Positions 7,610-16,533 are shown, numbered from the stretch's first letter. The stretch is DNA of 64,000 nt from Agilicoccus flavus (GCF_014857905.1 NZ_JACYXE010000001.1:310001-374000); one strand, 5' to 3'. Translations and numbers: made by a program. Notes: a model not told the origin generated them from the letters alone.

Positions 7610-9163
7610 GTGATCGTTCGACGCAGCTCGGCGGTCGCCGCCGCCCTCCTCACCGCCTCGCTCGCGTCGGCCGCGCCGGCCTCCGCGCAGCCCGCCGGCC
7701 CCTCGACCGGCACCCGCGCCACGTCGCCGAGCGCGGTGCCCACCGCGCCGTGCCTCGACGCCCGGGTGGGTCTGTCCGTCGAGGAACGGCGCCTGAGCGC
7801 CCGCCTGCCCGACCCGGCCGACCCCTCCCGTCTCGCCGGCGAGAGCTTCGCGGCGCAGATGGTCGCCGGCGGCGGCTTCGGGGGCGTGGCGCCCCGCGTC
7901 GTCCGCGCCCTGTGCGAGGCGGGTTCGCCCGCGCAGGCCCGGCGCCTCGCGCAGCGGGAGGGCGCCCGGCTCTGGGCGGCGGCCGTCGCGCGCGCCCAGT
8001 CCCGCGGCCGGGTCGCCGGCGCACTCCCGCGCTCCGACGACCGCCCCCTGTACTGGACCCGCCTGCAGGTGAGCGCGGCGCTGCGGCAGTGGTCGCCGCG
8101 CTTCGCGCTCACGTCGGTCCAGCGCGCGGGCCTCATCGAGGCGTTCGAGAAGGCGTCGCGCGGCATGACCGACGTCCGCTTCCCCGCGGGCGGGCGCACG
8201 ACGCGCGTCATGGTCAGTGGGTTCGACCCGTACACGCTCGACGGTGGGGACGCCGGCACGGCCTCGGGCGCGGCCGGCAACAACATCCGCCACGGCAACC
8301 CCTCCGGCGCCACGGCGCTCGCGCTCGACGGCACGGTCCGCCGCGGGCCGGACGGGCGCCGGCAGGTCGTCCAGGCCTACCTCCTCCCGGTCAACTACAC
8401 CGAATTCGCGCAGGGGTGGATCGAGGACACGGTCGGACCGTGGATGCGCCCGGGCCGGCGCTCGCTCGACGCGTCGATCACCCTCAGCCAGGGCCGCGAG
8501 GGCCGCTTCGACCTCGAGGTGTGGAACGGCCGCTACCACGGGGTCTCGGCCGGCAACGACGGCAGCCACCCCTGCCCCGCGATCGACGGGGTCCCGCAAC
8601 TCGCCACGGACAACCCCGGCTGCAACACGACCGTCCCCGCCCGGTGGAACGGCCGGTCCGTGCTCCCGACCGCCTCGGCCGGCGACCCGCCGCAGTGGAC
8701 GACGTCGTCGCTGCCGGCCGCGGCGATGATCGCGGGCCGGACGGGTCGCGGCCTCACCCCGCCGCCGGGGGCCACGTGGACGACCGGGCAGGGTTTCCGG
8801 GTCGTCCGGAACACGACGTTCACCGAGTTCCCCGACTGCGCGGCGCCGCAGCGCGTGACGCGCAACGAGGCCGCCACGCCGGACGGCCAGCCGCCGCAGC
8901 CGGGCACCCCGCCCGCGTCGGGGTCGTGCGCGTACAGCGGTGGCGGCGGGACGTACCTGTCGAACGAGAGCGCCTACCGCAACACGCTCCTGCGCGACCG
9001 CCTCGGCCGACGCATACCCGCCGGTCACATCCACACCCCCGTCATGCAGCACTTCGCGGAGGGCAACCGGTACGCGGGCAGCGACGCCTCGTTCGACGCG
9101 TGGCGGCAGGCGATCGTCGCGCAGACGGCACGCCTCGTCCACGTGGTCGCCGATCGGGCCTGA
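7610..9163 (+). CDS. Secreted pyroglutamyl-peptidase (C15)-like protein
   Basis: A 517-residue exported protein. The GTG at 7610 follows CAGGAG with good spacing and opens a signal peptide (basic start, hydrophobic AAALLTASLASAAPASA, cleavage near residue 26). The fold signature of peptidase family C15 (removal of N-terminal pyroglutamate) is visible: VSGFDPYTLDGG, then FDLEVWNGR aligning with the catalytic Glu region, and GHIHTP for the catalytic His. The position of the catalytic Cys reads YLSNESAY, so Ser replaces Cys. It is also far longer than classical C15 enzymes (about 215 residues). It is either a Ser-using variant or a non-catalytic relative. Confidence 0.7.
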   Translation: MIVRRSSAVAAALLTASLASAAPASAQPAGPSTGTRATSPSAVPTAPCLDARVGLSVEERRLSARLPDPADPSRLAGESFAAQMVAGGGFGGVAPRVVRALCEAGSPAQARRLAQREGARLWAAAVARAQSRGRVAGALPRSDDRPLYWTRLQVSAALRQWSPRFALTSVQRAGLIEAFEKASRGMTDVRFPAGGRTTRVMVSGFDPYTLDGGDAGTASGAAGNNIRHGNPSGATALALDGTVRRGPDGRRQVVQAYLLPVNYTEFAQGWIEDTVGPWMRPGRRSLDASITLSQGREGRFDLEVWNGRYHGVSAGNDGSHPCPAIDGVPQLATDNPGCNTTVPARWNGRSVLPTASAGDPPQWTTSSLPAAAMIAGRTGRGLTPPPGATWTTGQGFRVVRNTTFTEFPDCAAPQRVTRNEAATPDGQPPQPGTPPASGSCAYSGGGGTYLSNESAYRNTLLRDRLGRRIPAGHIHTPVMQHFAEGNRYAGSDASFDAWRQAIVAQTARLVHVVADRA

Positions 9164-9199
9164 GACCGCGACCCACCGCCGGACCGCGACCCACCGCCG
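9164..9199. repeat. 18-bp tandem duplication after the stop codon
   Basis: GACCGCGACCCACCGCCG occurs twice in exact tandem directly after the stop of the C15-like gene. The second copy supplies the left arm of the hairpin at 9187-9217. Confidence 0.8.
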
Positions 9200-9217
9200 C
9201 AGCGCGCGGGTGGGTCG
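9187..9217 (+). terminator. Stem-loop terminator of the C15-like gene
   Basis: Perfect 9-bp arms CGACCCACC and GGTGGGTCG around a 13-base loop, 24 bases after the stop codon. No U-tract follows, as is common in high-GC actinobacteria. Confidence 0.55.
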
Positions 9218-9260
9218 GACATCCTGGACGAACCCGACGCCCCACATCGAGAGGACGACC

Positions 9261-9644
9261 GTGACCGACGCCCCCACCCCGCGCGGCCGGCGCACCGCCT
9301 ACGCCCTCGCCGCGCTCTGCGGCGGCATGGGAGTGCTGCATCAGGTCAAGCCCGAGCCGTTCGACGCGCTCATCCCGCGCTCGCTGCCCGGGTCGGCGCG
9401 GGCGTGGACGTACGGGTCCGGGGTGGTCGAGCTCGTCACCGCGGCGCTGCTCGCCTACCCGCCCACCCGTCGGCGCGGGGGTCGGCTCGCGACGCTGTTG
9501 TTCCTGGGCGTGTTCCCCGGCAACCTGCAGATGGCGTGGAACTGGCGGCACCTGCCCTGGCAGCGGCAGCTCGTCTCCCTCGGTCGGCTCCCCCTGCAGG
9601 CCGACCTCGTCCGCCGATCCGAGCTCGTGGCGCGCGAGGGCTGA
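9261..9644 (+). CDS. DoxX-like small membrane protein
   Basis: A 127-residue protein with four predicted membrane segments (TAYALAALCGGMGVLHQV; GSGVVELVTAALLAYP; LATLLFLGVFPGNLQMA; and a weaker one), arranged as in DoxX/DUF4267-like proteins. The start is GTG, preceded by GAGAGGA. DoxX-type proteins are linked to redox or thiol stress in some organisms, but nothing here fixes a role. It sits between the secreted C15-like protein and a NUDIX hydrolase on the same strand. Confidence 0.65.
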   Translation: MTDAPTPRGRRTAYALAALCGGMGVLHQVKPEPFDALIPRSLPGSARAWTYGSGVVELVTAALLAYPPTRRRGGRLATLLFLGVFPGNLQMAWNWRHLPWQRQLVSLGRLPLQADLVRRSELVAREG

Positions 9645-9681
9645 CCGCGCTCGGACCACCGGCCCGCGAGAGACTGGGGCC

Positions 9682-10257
9682 ATGCCGTTCCCCGACATCC
9701 GCTTCTGCCGCCTGTGCGGCGCACCCACCGCGCCGACGATCCCTGCGATGGAGGACCGCGAGCGCGCGGTCTGCACGGAGTGCGGCTACGTCGACTACGT
9801 CAACCCCATCAACGTCGTCGGGACGATCCCGGTGTGGCACGGCGAGGCGGACGGACCCCGGATCCTGTTGTGCCTGCGCAACATCGAGCCCCGACGCGGG
9901 TTCTGGACCCTGCCGGCGGGGTTCCTCGAGTACGGCGAGACCGCGGCCGACGGCGCCGCCCGCGAGACGCGTGAGGAGGCCGGGGCCCACATCGAGCTGG
10001 AGGGCCTGTTCTCGGTGCTCGACGTCGTGCACGCCGGGCAGATCCACCTCTTCTACCGGGCCCGGCTCCTGGACCTCGACCTCGCGCCCGGGCCGGAGAC
10101 GATCGAGAACCGTCTCGTGTCCATCGACGAGATCCCCTGGGACGAGCTGGCGTTCCTCACCGTCCGCCGCGCGCTGGAGGCCTGGGTCGCCGACCACGAG
10201 CGCGGCTCCTTCGAGGTCCACACCGGCGTGGTGACCCGGTCGCCCAGCGCGAACTGA
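9682..10257 (+). CDS. NUDIX hydrolase with N-terminal zinc ribbon
   Basis: A 191-residue pyrophosphohydrolase. A zinc ribbon (FCRLCG near residues 8-13 and CTECGY near 33-38) precedes the NUDIX domain. The NUDIX box is complete: GFLEYGETAADGAA then RETREEAGA (residues about 82-104), giving the metal-binding Glu residues. The ribbon plus NUDIX layout resembles NudC-like NADH pyrophosphatases and ADP-ribose pyrophosphatases; the protein is shorter than NudC. Likely substrates are nucleoside diphosphate derivatives such as ADP-ribose or NADH. Confidence 0.85.
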   Translation: MPFPDIRFCRLCGAPTAPTIPAMEDRERAVCTECGYVDYVNPINVVGTIPVWHGEADGPRILLCLRNIEPRRGFWTLPAGFLEYGETAADGAARETREEAGAHIELEGLFSVLDVVHAGQIHLFYRARLLDLDLAPGPETIENRLVSIDEIPWDELAFLTVRRALEAWVADHERGSFEVHTGVVTRSPSAN

Positions 10258-10306
10258 GCCGGCCCCGGCCGCGGCACGCCGTCGGCCCGGCCCGAGAATG
10301 GACGGC

Positions 10307-11089
10307 ATGACCGAGAAGCGACGCATCCTGCTCACGGGCGCCACCGGCGGCATCGGCCTGCTCCTCGCCGAACGCCTCGCCGGCCACTACGACGTGGTCG
10401 AGCACGGGCGCACCCCGAAGACCGAGCGCCAGGAGAAGGTGCTGCGCAAGGCGGACCTCACCGACTACGACCAGGTGGTGCCCCTCATGGAGGGGGTCGA
10501 CACCGTCGTCCACATGGCCGGCTCGGCCTCCCCCGAGTCCGACTGGGACAGCGTGCTGTCGGCGAACATCGTCGGGCTGCGCAACGTCCTCGAGGCGGCC
10601 CGCGAGGCCGGGGTGCGCCGGGTCGTCTTCGCCTCCTCCAACCACGCGATGGGCGGCTACGACCGCGAGGAGGCGTGGCCCGTCTACCCCCACCAGATCC
10701 CGCGGGCCGACTCCCTGTACGGGGTCTCGAAGATCTTCGGCGAGGCCATCGGCCGCTTCTACCACGACGAGTTCGGGCTCGATTTCATCGCGCTGCGGAT
10801 CGGCTGGATGAGCGAGGACCCGATGGACGCCGACGCCGACCTCTTGCACGCCATGTGGCTCTCGGAGGACGACACCGAGCAGGTCGTCCGGTGCGCCATC
10901 GAGGCGCAGGTCCGGTTCGGGCTGTACTACGCGATCAGCGACAACCCCAACCGGCGCTGGGACCTGACGAACACGATGCTCGATCTGGGCTACCGGCCGA
11001 AGGACTCGTGGACCGAGCGCACCGACGCCCCGGAGGACGTCGTCGAGGGCGGCGCCGACACCCCGCAGGCGTGGCCGAAGGGGTCGTGA
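10307..11089 (+). CDS. NAD-dependent epimerase/dehydratase, uronate dehydrogenase-like
   Basis: A 260-residue extended short-chain dehydrogenase. The Rossmann motif LTGATGGIG is at the N-terminus, and ASSNHAMGGY and YGVSK give the catalytic Ser, Tyr and Lys. The SSNHxxG segment and overall length match uronate dehydrogenases, which oxidise uronic acids to aldaro-lactones with NAD+. An ATG three codons earlier (10298) is possible. Its 3' end nearly meets the convergent polymerase gene (10 bases), with no room for a separate terminator. The substrate call is by resemblance only. Confidence 0.75.
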   Translation: MTEKRRILLTGATGGIGLLLAERLAGHYDVVEHGRTPKTERQEKVLRKADLTDYDQVVPLMEGVDTVVHMAGSASPESDWDSVLSANIVGLRNVLEAAREAGVRRVVFASSNHAMGGYDREEAWPVYPHQIPRADSLYGVSKIFGEAIGRFYHDEFGLDFIALRIGWMSEDPMDADADLLHAMWLSEDDTEQVVRCAIEAQVRFGLYYAISDNPNRRWDLTNTMLDLGYRPKDSWTERTDAPEDVVEGGADTPQAWPKGS

Positions 11090-11099
11090 CGTCGGCGGG

Positions 11100-12773
11100 C
11101 TACCCCTTGCCGGCCTGCGCGTAGTCGGTGACGACGTCGGCGGCCACCGGGAAGTCGACGCCGTCGCCGAACAACAGCAGGCCCGCGGACTCGGCGGCCG
11201 CGGTGACGAGCGCGACGACGTCGTCGGCGAGGTCGGCGCGGCACTCGACGACGACCTCGTCGTGGAGGAAGTACACGAGCCGCGCGTCCTGCGCCGACGC
11301 CCCGAGCCCGGCGAGGTCGTTGCGCACCCGCGCGAGCCAGCACAGGGCCCACTCGGCGGCCGTGCCCTGGACGACGAAGTTGCGCGTGAACCGGCCCCAG
11401 TCGCGGGTCCGGGCCCGCTCGGCCTCGGACAGCGGCTCCTCGCTGCCGATCCGGGGCGCCCACGCGGGCACGGGCGAACTGCGCCCGAGCCACGTCGTCA
11501 CGCTCCGGCCCTGTTCCCCGTGCCGGGCGGCGCCGTCGACGAGCCCCATCGCGGCCGGGTAGGCGCGGCGCAGGCGCGGCACGAGCTGCCCGCCCGCCCC
11601 CTGGGTGGCGCCGTACATGGCCCCGAGCATCGCGCCCTTGGCCTCCGCGCGGGTGGGGACGACCCCCTGGGCGACGAGGCCCGCGTACAGGTCGGCGCCG
11701 CGCGCGGCGGCCGCCATGGCCCGGTCGCCCGACATGCCGGCGAGGACGCGCGGTTCGAGCTGGCGCGCGTCGGCGACGACGAGGCGCCGGTCGGCCGGCA
11801 CGCGCACCGCCGATCGGATCTCCTTGGGCAGCTGCAACGCTCCCCCGCCGCGGGTGGCCCACCGCCCGGTGACGACGGCCGACGGCACGTAGTCGGGGCG
11901 GAAGCGGCCGCCCGAGACCCAGCGCTCCATCCACGCCCATCCGTTGGCCGAGTACAGGCGGGACAGCTTCCTGTACCGCAGCAGCGGCGCGACGACCGGG
12001 TGCTCGACGCGCGCCAGTTCCCACTTGCTCGTGCTCGCGACGTCGAGGCCCGCGCGGCGCAGCGCCGCGAGCAGGGCCGGTTGCGAGTCGGGGTGCAGGC
12101 CCGGCGCGCCGAGCAGCTCCCGGATCGTGGCCGTGAGCTCTTCGAGGCGCGCGGGCCGGCCGGCGGTGCGGGCGCCGAGGAGCTCGACGAGCAGCCGGTC
12201 GTGCTCGGCCACGTCCCACGGCATCCCGGTCCGGCGCAGCTCGGCGGCGACGAGCGCGCCGGCCGACTCCGCGGCCGCGAGCAGCCGCAGCCGCCCCGCC
12301 TCGTGGCCCGCGCCGTCGTCGTCGTGGGCGGCCTCGATCGCCGCCTGCTGCCGGGCGTACTCGGCCTCGAGGGCGGTCAGGTCGGGGGTGTCGTCGGCGC
12401 CGGGCAGGTCGAGCAGGCTGGGCGCGCCCTCGCCGTCGCCCTCGTCGCGTCGCGTCCACGCCGGGACGGCGCCCAGGCCGGTGCGCCGCGAGCCGGCGAG
12501 CAGGGTGTGCACCATCCGCAGGTCGCGGCACTGCTCCACCCGAGCCCCGACGGCGAGCAGGTGCGGGTAGCTGCGCCCCACGTCGGCCCACACCCACCGC
12601 GGCCGCTGCCGTTCGAGCTCCGCGACCCGCGCCGCCACCCCCGACCACGGCACCAGCTCGTCGCGCCCCCCGACCCGAAGGGCGAGCCCGTCGACCTCGT
12701 CGCGCGCGAAGACCAGGGGCGCGGGGGCGGGATCGGAGGGCACGACGCGGACGCTATCGGGCGCCACCGACAC
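11100..12773 (-). CDS. Bifunctional 3'-5' exonuclease/DNA polymerase (family A-like)
   Basis: A 557-residue member of the actinobacterial group of stand-alone PolA-like proteins. The N-terminal ~180 residues are a degenerate 3'-5' exonuclease-type fold; the polymerase part carries motif A (VVADARQLEPRVLAG), motif B (RAEAKGAMLGAMYGATQG) and motif C (YFLHDEVVVE). It lacks the 5' nuclease domain and is much shorter than PolA (about 900 residues). Such proteins are presumed to act in DNA repair; in vivo roles are poorly defined. Monocistronic. Confidence 0.85.
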   Translation of the reverse strand: MSVAPDSVRVVPSDPAPAPLVFARDEVDGLALRVGGRDELVPWSGVAARVAELERQRPRWVWADVGRSYPHLLAVGARVEQCRDLRMVHTLLAGSRRTGLGAVPAWTRRDEGDGEGAPSLLDLPGADDTPDLTALEAEYARQQAAIEAAHDDDGAGHEAGRLRLLAAAESAGALVAAELRRTGMPWDVAEHDRLLVELLGARTAGRPARLEELTATIRELLGAPGLHPDSQPALLAALRRAGLDVASTSKWELARVEHPVVAPLLRYRKLSRLYSANGWAWMERWVSGGRFRPDYVPSAVVTGRWATRGGGALQLPKEIRSAVRVPADRRLVVADARQLEPRVLAGMSGDRAMAAAARGADLYAGLVAQGVVPTRAEAKGAMLGAMYGATQGAGGQLVPRLRRAYPAAMGLVDGAARHGEQGRSVTTWLGRSSPVPAWAPRIGSEEPLSEAERARTRDWGRFTRNFVVQGTAAEWALCWLARVRNDLAGLGASAQDARLVYFLHDEVVVECRADLADDVVALVTAAAESAGLLLFGDGVDFPVAADVVTDYAQAGKG

Positions 12774-12818
12774 CGTCGCTAGGGCGGCGGCACCGACCGG
12801 AGCGGCGGCGGGGGTGGA

Positions 12819-13028
12819 TCACCACTCGGCGCCGTCGGCGAGGCTGTCGGGGTGGGCCGGGCGGCCCGTCTCGGGGTCGGCGTGCGCGTCGTCGTGCTCC
12901 TCGATGACCCTGCTCATCTCGTCGGGCTCCGACGCCGGCGACGACGGGACGTCGTGCTCGGAGTCGGCGGCGTCGAGCTGGGCGGCGGTCTCGGGATCCA
13001 CGTCACGCGATCCGGTAGAGGCGGTCAT
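12819..13028 (-). CDS. Small acidic hypothetical protein
   Basis: A 69-residue, strongly acidic protein (many Asp/Glu, no membrane segment) starting MTASTGSRD and ending SLADGAEW. I preferred the ATG at 13028 to the one at 13061 because the upstream codons read as promoter-like DNA. No family recognised. The ORF is short and support is mainly its acidic composition, unlike the Arg/Pro-rich shadow frames, and its position in an otherwise empty gap. Confidence 0.45.
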   Translation of the reverse strand: MTASTGSRDVDPETAAQLDAADSEHDVPSSPASEPDEMSRVIEEHDDAHADPETGRPAHPDSLADGAEW

Positions 13029-13145
13029 GTCGTCGACGTACCCGCCTGCGATGACGGGCAACCAGGTTCACGACGCGGTCCCACGTGCACGCCCTGAACC
13101 GTGTCGATGGGTCAGCGCCCGTGGCGCCGCCTACCCGCCGGTCCC

Positions 13146-14312
13146 TCACGGCACGGGCTGCGGTGCCGGCGGCCCGACGTAGCGCGCCGAGGGCCGGATG
13201 ATCTTCGTGCCCTGAGCCTGTTCGAGCACGTTCGCGGTCCACCCGATGACCCTGCTCACCGTGAACGTCGGGGTGAACAGGTCGCGGGACAGCCCGCATT
13301 GCTCCATGACGACCCCGGCCCAGAACTCGACGTTGGTGTGCAGCGGGCGGTCGGGCTTGATCTCGGCCAAGAGGGTGAGCACCTGCCGTTCGACGTCGGC
13401 GGCGAACTCGGCAAGCTCACCGCCCCGGGTCAGCGCCATCTCGCGCAACATGGCCGCGCGCGGGTCCTCGGTGCGGTAGACGGGGTGCCCGAAGCCCATG
13501 ATCCGGTCGCCGGCTTCGATCCGGGCGCGCACCCACGGTCCGATGCGTTCCCGTGAGCCGATGTCGTCGAGCGCGTCGAGCGCGCGATCAGGGGCGCCGC
13601 CGTGGAGCGGTCCGAGGAAGGTGCCGATGGCGCCGCAGACCGCGGAGACGACGTCGCTGCCGGCCGAGGCCGCCACCCGGGCGGTGAAGGTCGACGCGTT
13701 GAACCCGTGATCGACGGTGGCGATGAGGTATCGGTCGAGCGCCTCGACGTCGCGGGCGTCGGCCCTCGAGCCGCTCAGAAGGTACAACCACAGGCCGGCC
13801 GCCGACACGCCGTCGATCGGCGGGACCGGGTCGAGGCCCTGCCGCAGGCGATGGAGGGCCGCGAGCACGGTCGGCGTGATCGCGGCGATGCGCACGGCGT
13901 CGCGACGATGGAAAGCGGGGTCGGTACCCCAGACGGGCTGCATGTCCTCCACGGAGGCGAGCAGCGACAGTGCCGTGCGCAGTCGCGGGAGCAGGGCACG
14001 TCCGGCCCCGGCCGCCGCAATGGCCGGCAGCACGCGGGCGACCTCGTCGGGAACGACCCGAGCGGCCGCGACCTCATCTGCGAACGCCTCGCTCTGGGCA
14101 GGAGTCGGCAGCTCCCCCTCGACGAGGAGGAACCACACGTCCTCGAGCGAACGATGCCGGGCGAGGTCGATCGCCGAGTACTGCCGGTAGTGGAAGAAAC
14201 CCTCCCGCCCCCGCACGTCACCGAGCCGGGTCTCGGCCGCTGCGACCCCGGCCAGGCCCGCGGGAACGTCGATGAGTGCGGTCTCCGGCGCGCGGTCATG
14301 TGTTGTCGTCAT
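13146..14312 (-). CDS. citA: Citrate synthase (CitA-like / 2-methylcitrate synthase family)
   Basis: A 388-residue citrate synthase family enzyme that condenses acetyl-CoA (or propionyl-CoA) with oxaloacetate. The active-site histidines are in FLGPLHGGAP (near residue 235) and MGFGHPVYRTEDPRA (near 283). The third catalytic acid reads HTNVEFWAGVV, with Glu at the position where classical enzymes have Asp; I recall the same pattern in mycobacterial CitA. The ATG at 14312 opens the gene just outside the shared regulatory region. It is divergent from a second citrate synthase carrying a helix-turn-helix domain, suggesting joint control. Citrate versus methylcitrate specificity is uncertain. Confidence 0.82.
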   Translation of the reverse strand: MTTTHDRAPETALIDVPAGLAGVAAAETRLGDVRGREGFFHYRQYSAIDLARHRSLEDVWFLLVEGELPTPAQSEAFADEVAAARVVPDEVARVLPAIAAAGAGRALLPRLRTALSLLASVEDMQPVWGTDPAFHRRDAVRIAAITPTVLAALHRLRQGLDPVPPIDGVSAAGLWLYLLSGSRADARDVEALDRYLIATVDHGFNASTFTARVAASAGSDVVSAVCGAIGTFLGPLHGGAPDRALDALDDIGSRERIGPWVRARIEAGDRIMGFGHPVYRTEDPRAAMLREMALTRGGELAEFAADVERQVLTLLAEIKPDRPLHTNVEFWAGVVMEQCGLSRDLFTPTFTVSRVIGWTANVLEQAQGTKIIRPSARYVGPPAPQPVP

Positions 14313-14343
14313 GTCGTCAGAATTCGCCCAGTAGGGTGGTGTC

Positions 14344-14364
14344 GTCAATATTGACGTCATCAAT
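14344..14364. promoter_or_regulatory. Overlapping palindromes between divergent citrate synthases
   Basis: GTCAATATTGAC (14344-14355) is a perfect 12-bp palindrome, and ATTGA-CGTCA-TCAAT (14350-14364) is an inverted repeat sharing half of it. The stretch is much more AT-rich than its surroundings and sits 15 bases before one start codon and 32 before the other. It is a strong candidate operator for a regulator acting on both genes, most simply the helix-turn-helix citrate synthase itself. Confidence 0.55.
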
Positions 14365-14378
14365 GTCACGGGGGTCGG

Positions 14379-15638
14379 ATGGCCACGCGAAGGCGGCGTC
14401 CGGCGCCGCTGCGCATCGACGGTCGGGAATTCCTCACCACCGCCCAGGCGGCCGACTACCTGGGCGTTCGCGTCGAGACCGTCTACGCCTACGTCAGCCG
14501 GGGGATGGTGCGGCGCACGTCGATCGAGGGACGGCGGGGCAGCTTCTTCGCGCTCGCCGAGATCGACGAACTCGCCCGCCGCGGGCGGGCGCCGCGGACC
14601 TCGAGCGGCCCGGAACGCATCCACACCCACATCACGCTGCTCGATACCGGCGATGTCCTGCGGTATCGGGGACACGACGTCACCGATCTCGCCGCCTCCG
14701 CGTCCTTCGAGCAGGTCTGCGCCCTGCTGTGGGATTGCGACGTCGCGATGCCCTTCGTCGCCCGGCCGGCCGTGTCGGCCGCCGCGCGACGCGCGCGCCA
14801 GGTCATGCCGGCGACCGCACGCCCCCACGATCTGCTCAAGGTCGCCGTCGACCTCGCCGGCGCCGCCGATCCACTCGGCCGCGACCTGCGTCCCGACGCG
14901 GTGGTCGCGACCGGGGCCGGATTGCTCGCGACGATGGTGGCGGTTCTGGCCGCCGGCGCCGGGACCGCCGAAGGAGGCTCCGTCGCGGCGCAACTGTGTC
15001 GCGCCCTCGGCGGCCGGGGCGCTCAGGCGGAACGCCTCGTGGAGGCCACCTTGTGCCTGCTCGCCGACCACGACCTCGCCACGTCCACGCGTGCCGTGCG
15101 GGTGGCCGCGAGCGTGCGCGCCCACCCGTACGCCGCCGTCGGCGCAGGCCTCGGCGCACTCGACAGCCCGCTGCACGGTACGGCGTCACGACCGGCATAC
15201 CGCCTCCTGGGCGAGGTCGTCGAGGAACCCTACCGGACCGTCGCCGACCTGCTCGCTGCCGTGGGTTCCGGAGGGCAGCCCCCGCCCGGTTTCGGTCATC
15301 GCGTCTACCGCGAGCAAGACCCACGGGCCGAGATGCTGCTGCACCTCCTCGACGACAGGTACCCCGGTCATCCGGTGCTCGAGGCCGTCGATCGGTTGAC
15401 CGCCGCACTGGAGCCGTGGCCTGCGGCGTTCCCCAACGTCGACCTCGCCACCGCGGCGCTGGCCCATGTCCTCCGCCTGGACCGCGACGCCGGAGACATC
15501 CTCTTCGCCGTGGCCCGCACCTCCGGCTGGATCGCCCACCTCCTCGAGGAGTATGCGGCCGAGCCGCTGCGTTTCCGCATGGTCGGCGTGTACGCGGGCG
15601 TGCGACCGCCGGCGTACGAGACCGACTCGCGCGGGTGA
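14379..15638 (+). CDS. Helix-turn-helix domain fused to citrate synthase
   Basis: A 419-residue fusion. Residues about 17-68 form an excisionase/MerR-like helix-turn-helix (LTTAQAADYLGVRVETVYAY then a wing with RRGSFFALAEID), and residues about 72-415 form a citrate synthase domain. Catalytic residues are all present: SPLHGTAS, GFGHRVYREQDPRAEM and PNVDLATA (Asp). Such fusions are known in actinobacteria, but their regulatory role is little studied. Divergent from the CitA-like gene across a 66-bp gap containing overlapping palindromes, so autoregulation coupled to metabolite binding is a reasonable inference. Confidence 0.82.
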   Translation: MATRRRRPAPLRIDGREFLTTAQAADYLGVRVETVYAYVSRGMVRRTSIEGRRGSFFALAEIDELARRGRAPRTSSGPERIHTHITLLDTGDVLRYRGHDVTDLAASASFEQVCALLWDCDVAMPFVARPAVSAAARRARQVMPATARPHDLLKVAVDLAGAADPLGRDLRPDAVVATGAGLLATMVAVLAAGAGTAEGGSVAAQLCRALGGRGAQAERLVEATLCLLADHDLATSTRAVRVAASVRAHPYAAVGAGLGALDSPLHGTASRPAYRLLGEVVEEPYRTVADLLAAVGSGGQPPPGFGHRVYREQDPRAEMLLHLLDDRYPGHPVLEAVDRLTAALEPWPAAFPNVDLATAALAHVLRLDRDAGDILFAVARTSGWIAHLLEEYAAEPLRFRMVGVYAGVRPPAYETDSRG

Positions 15639-15954
15639 GTCGCGGGTAGCTCGAGCGACGTTGCAGGCACCGCATCGTGCCGTCTCATGCCCGGACAAGA
15701 CGTCGTGGCGACGACGCCACGGGCCTCTGTGACCGGCAGACACGACGAGCGGGAAAAGGGACTCTCCAGTCCGGGGACCATCTGGTCCACGTCGTGTGTC
15801 GCTGTGTCATCGACCCGAGCGGCCCGTGGCACCTATCGTGCCCACAACCGGTCGATCGATGTGGGATGCCCGGTCGAACTGGGCTGCCCAAGGTCTGGTC
15901 GGCGTCCGTCGCCGGGCAGGATGGACGCCTCGGCCGATGGACGGAAGGGCAGCC
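15639..15954. other. Intergenic region, no gene seen
   Basis: About 316 bases between the fused citrate synthase and the macrodomain gene, with locally lower GC. It holds a small palindrome GGACCA-TC-TGGTCC at 15775-15788. Neither strand offers an ORF with convincing composition. It probably contains the promoter of the macrodomain gene. Confidence 0.5.
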
Positions 15955-16470
15955 ATGGAACTGGAGCTCGCGCAGGTCGACATCACGACCTTCGAGGTGG
16001 ACGCGATCGTCAACGCCGCGAACCACTCGCTCCTCGGCGGGGGCGGGGTCGACGGGGCGATCCATCGCCGGGGCGGGAAGGCGATCCTGGCCGAGTGCAA
16101 GCAGATCCGGGCCGACCGCTATCCCGACGGCCTGCCGACGGGCGAGTCGGTCGCGACGACCGGCGGGGACCTGCCAGCCCGGCACGTCATCCACACGGTG
16201 GGGCCGACGTGGGCGAAGACGAAGGACAAGTCCGACCTCCTGGCCTCCTGCTACCGCACGAGCCTCGCCGTGGCCGACGAGATCGGGGCCCGCACGCTCG
16301 CGTACCCCCTCGTCTCCGCGGGCGTGTACCGCTGGCCGAAGGACGACGCCGTCCGCATCGCCGCGGCGACCCTGCGTGCCACGCCGACGCGGGTGGAGCG
16401 GGTGACGCTCGTCCTGTTCGACGCCGCGACCTACGAACTGGCGCGCGAGGTGCTCGCCGCGACGGAGTAG
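15955..16470 (+). CDS. Macrodomain protein, O-acetyl-ADP-ribose deacetylase family
   Basis: A 171-residue single macrodomain protein. The ADP-ribose-binding motif IVNAANHSLLGGGGVDGAIH (residues about 17-36) and the second loop PLVSAGVYRWPKDDA (about 120-134) match the YmdB/MacroD class, which hydrolyses O-acetyl-ADP-ribose and mono-ADP-ribosylated targets. The ATG at 15955 follows GGAAGGG and matches the family's usual start; longer in-frame extensions upstream look non-coding. It is followed by an SDR gene on the same strand 63 bases downstream. Confidence 0.88.
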   Translation: MELELAQVDITTFEVDAIVNAANHSLLGGGGVDGAIHRRGGKAILAECKQIRADRYPDGLPTGESVATTGGDLPARHVIHTVGPTWAKTKDKSDLLASCYRTSLAVADEIGARTLAYPLVSAGVYRWPKDDAVRIAAATLRATPTRVERVTLVLFDAATYELAREVLAATE

Positions 16471-16533
16471 GCGCGGCCGACCGGCGGGCAGGCAGCTCCC
16501 CCGGCCGCGGCCCGGCGACGTACCGTCGGCGTC

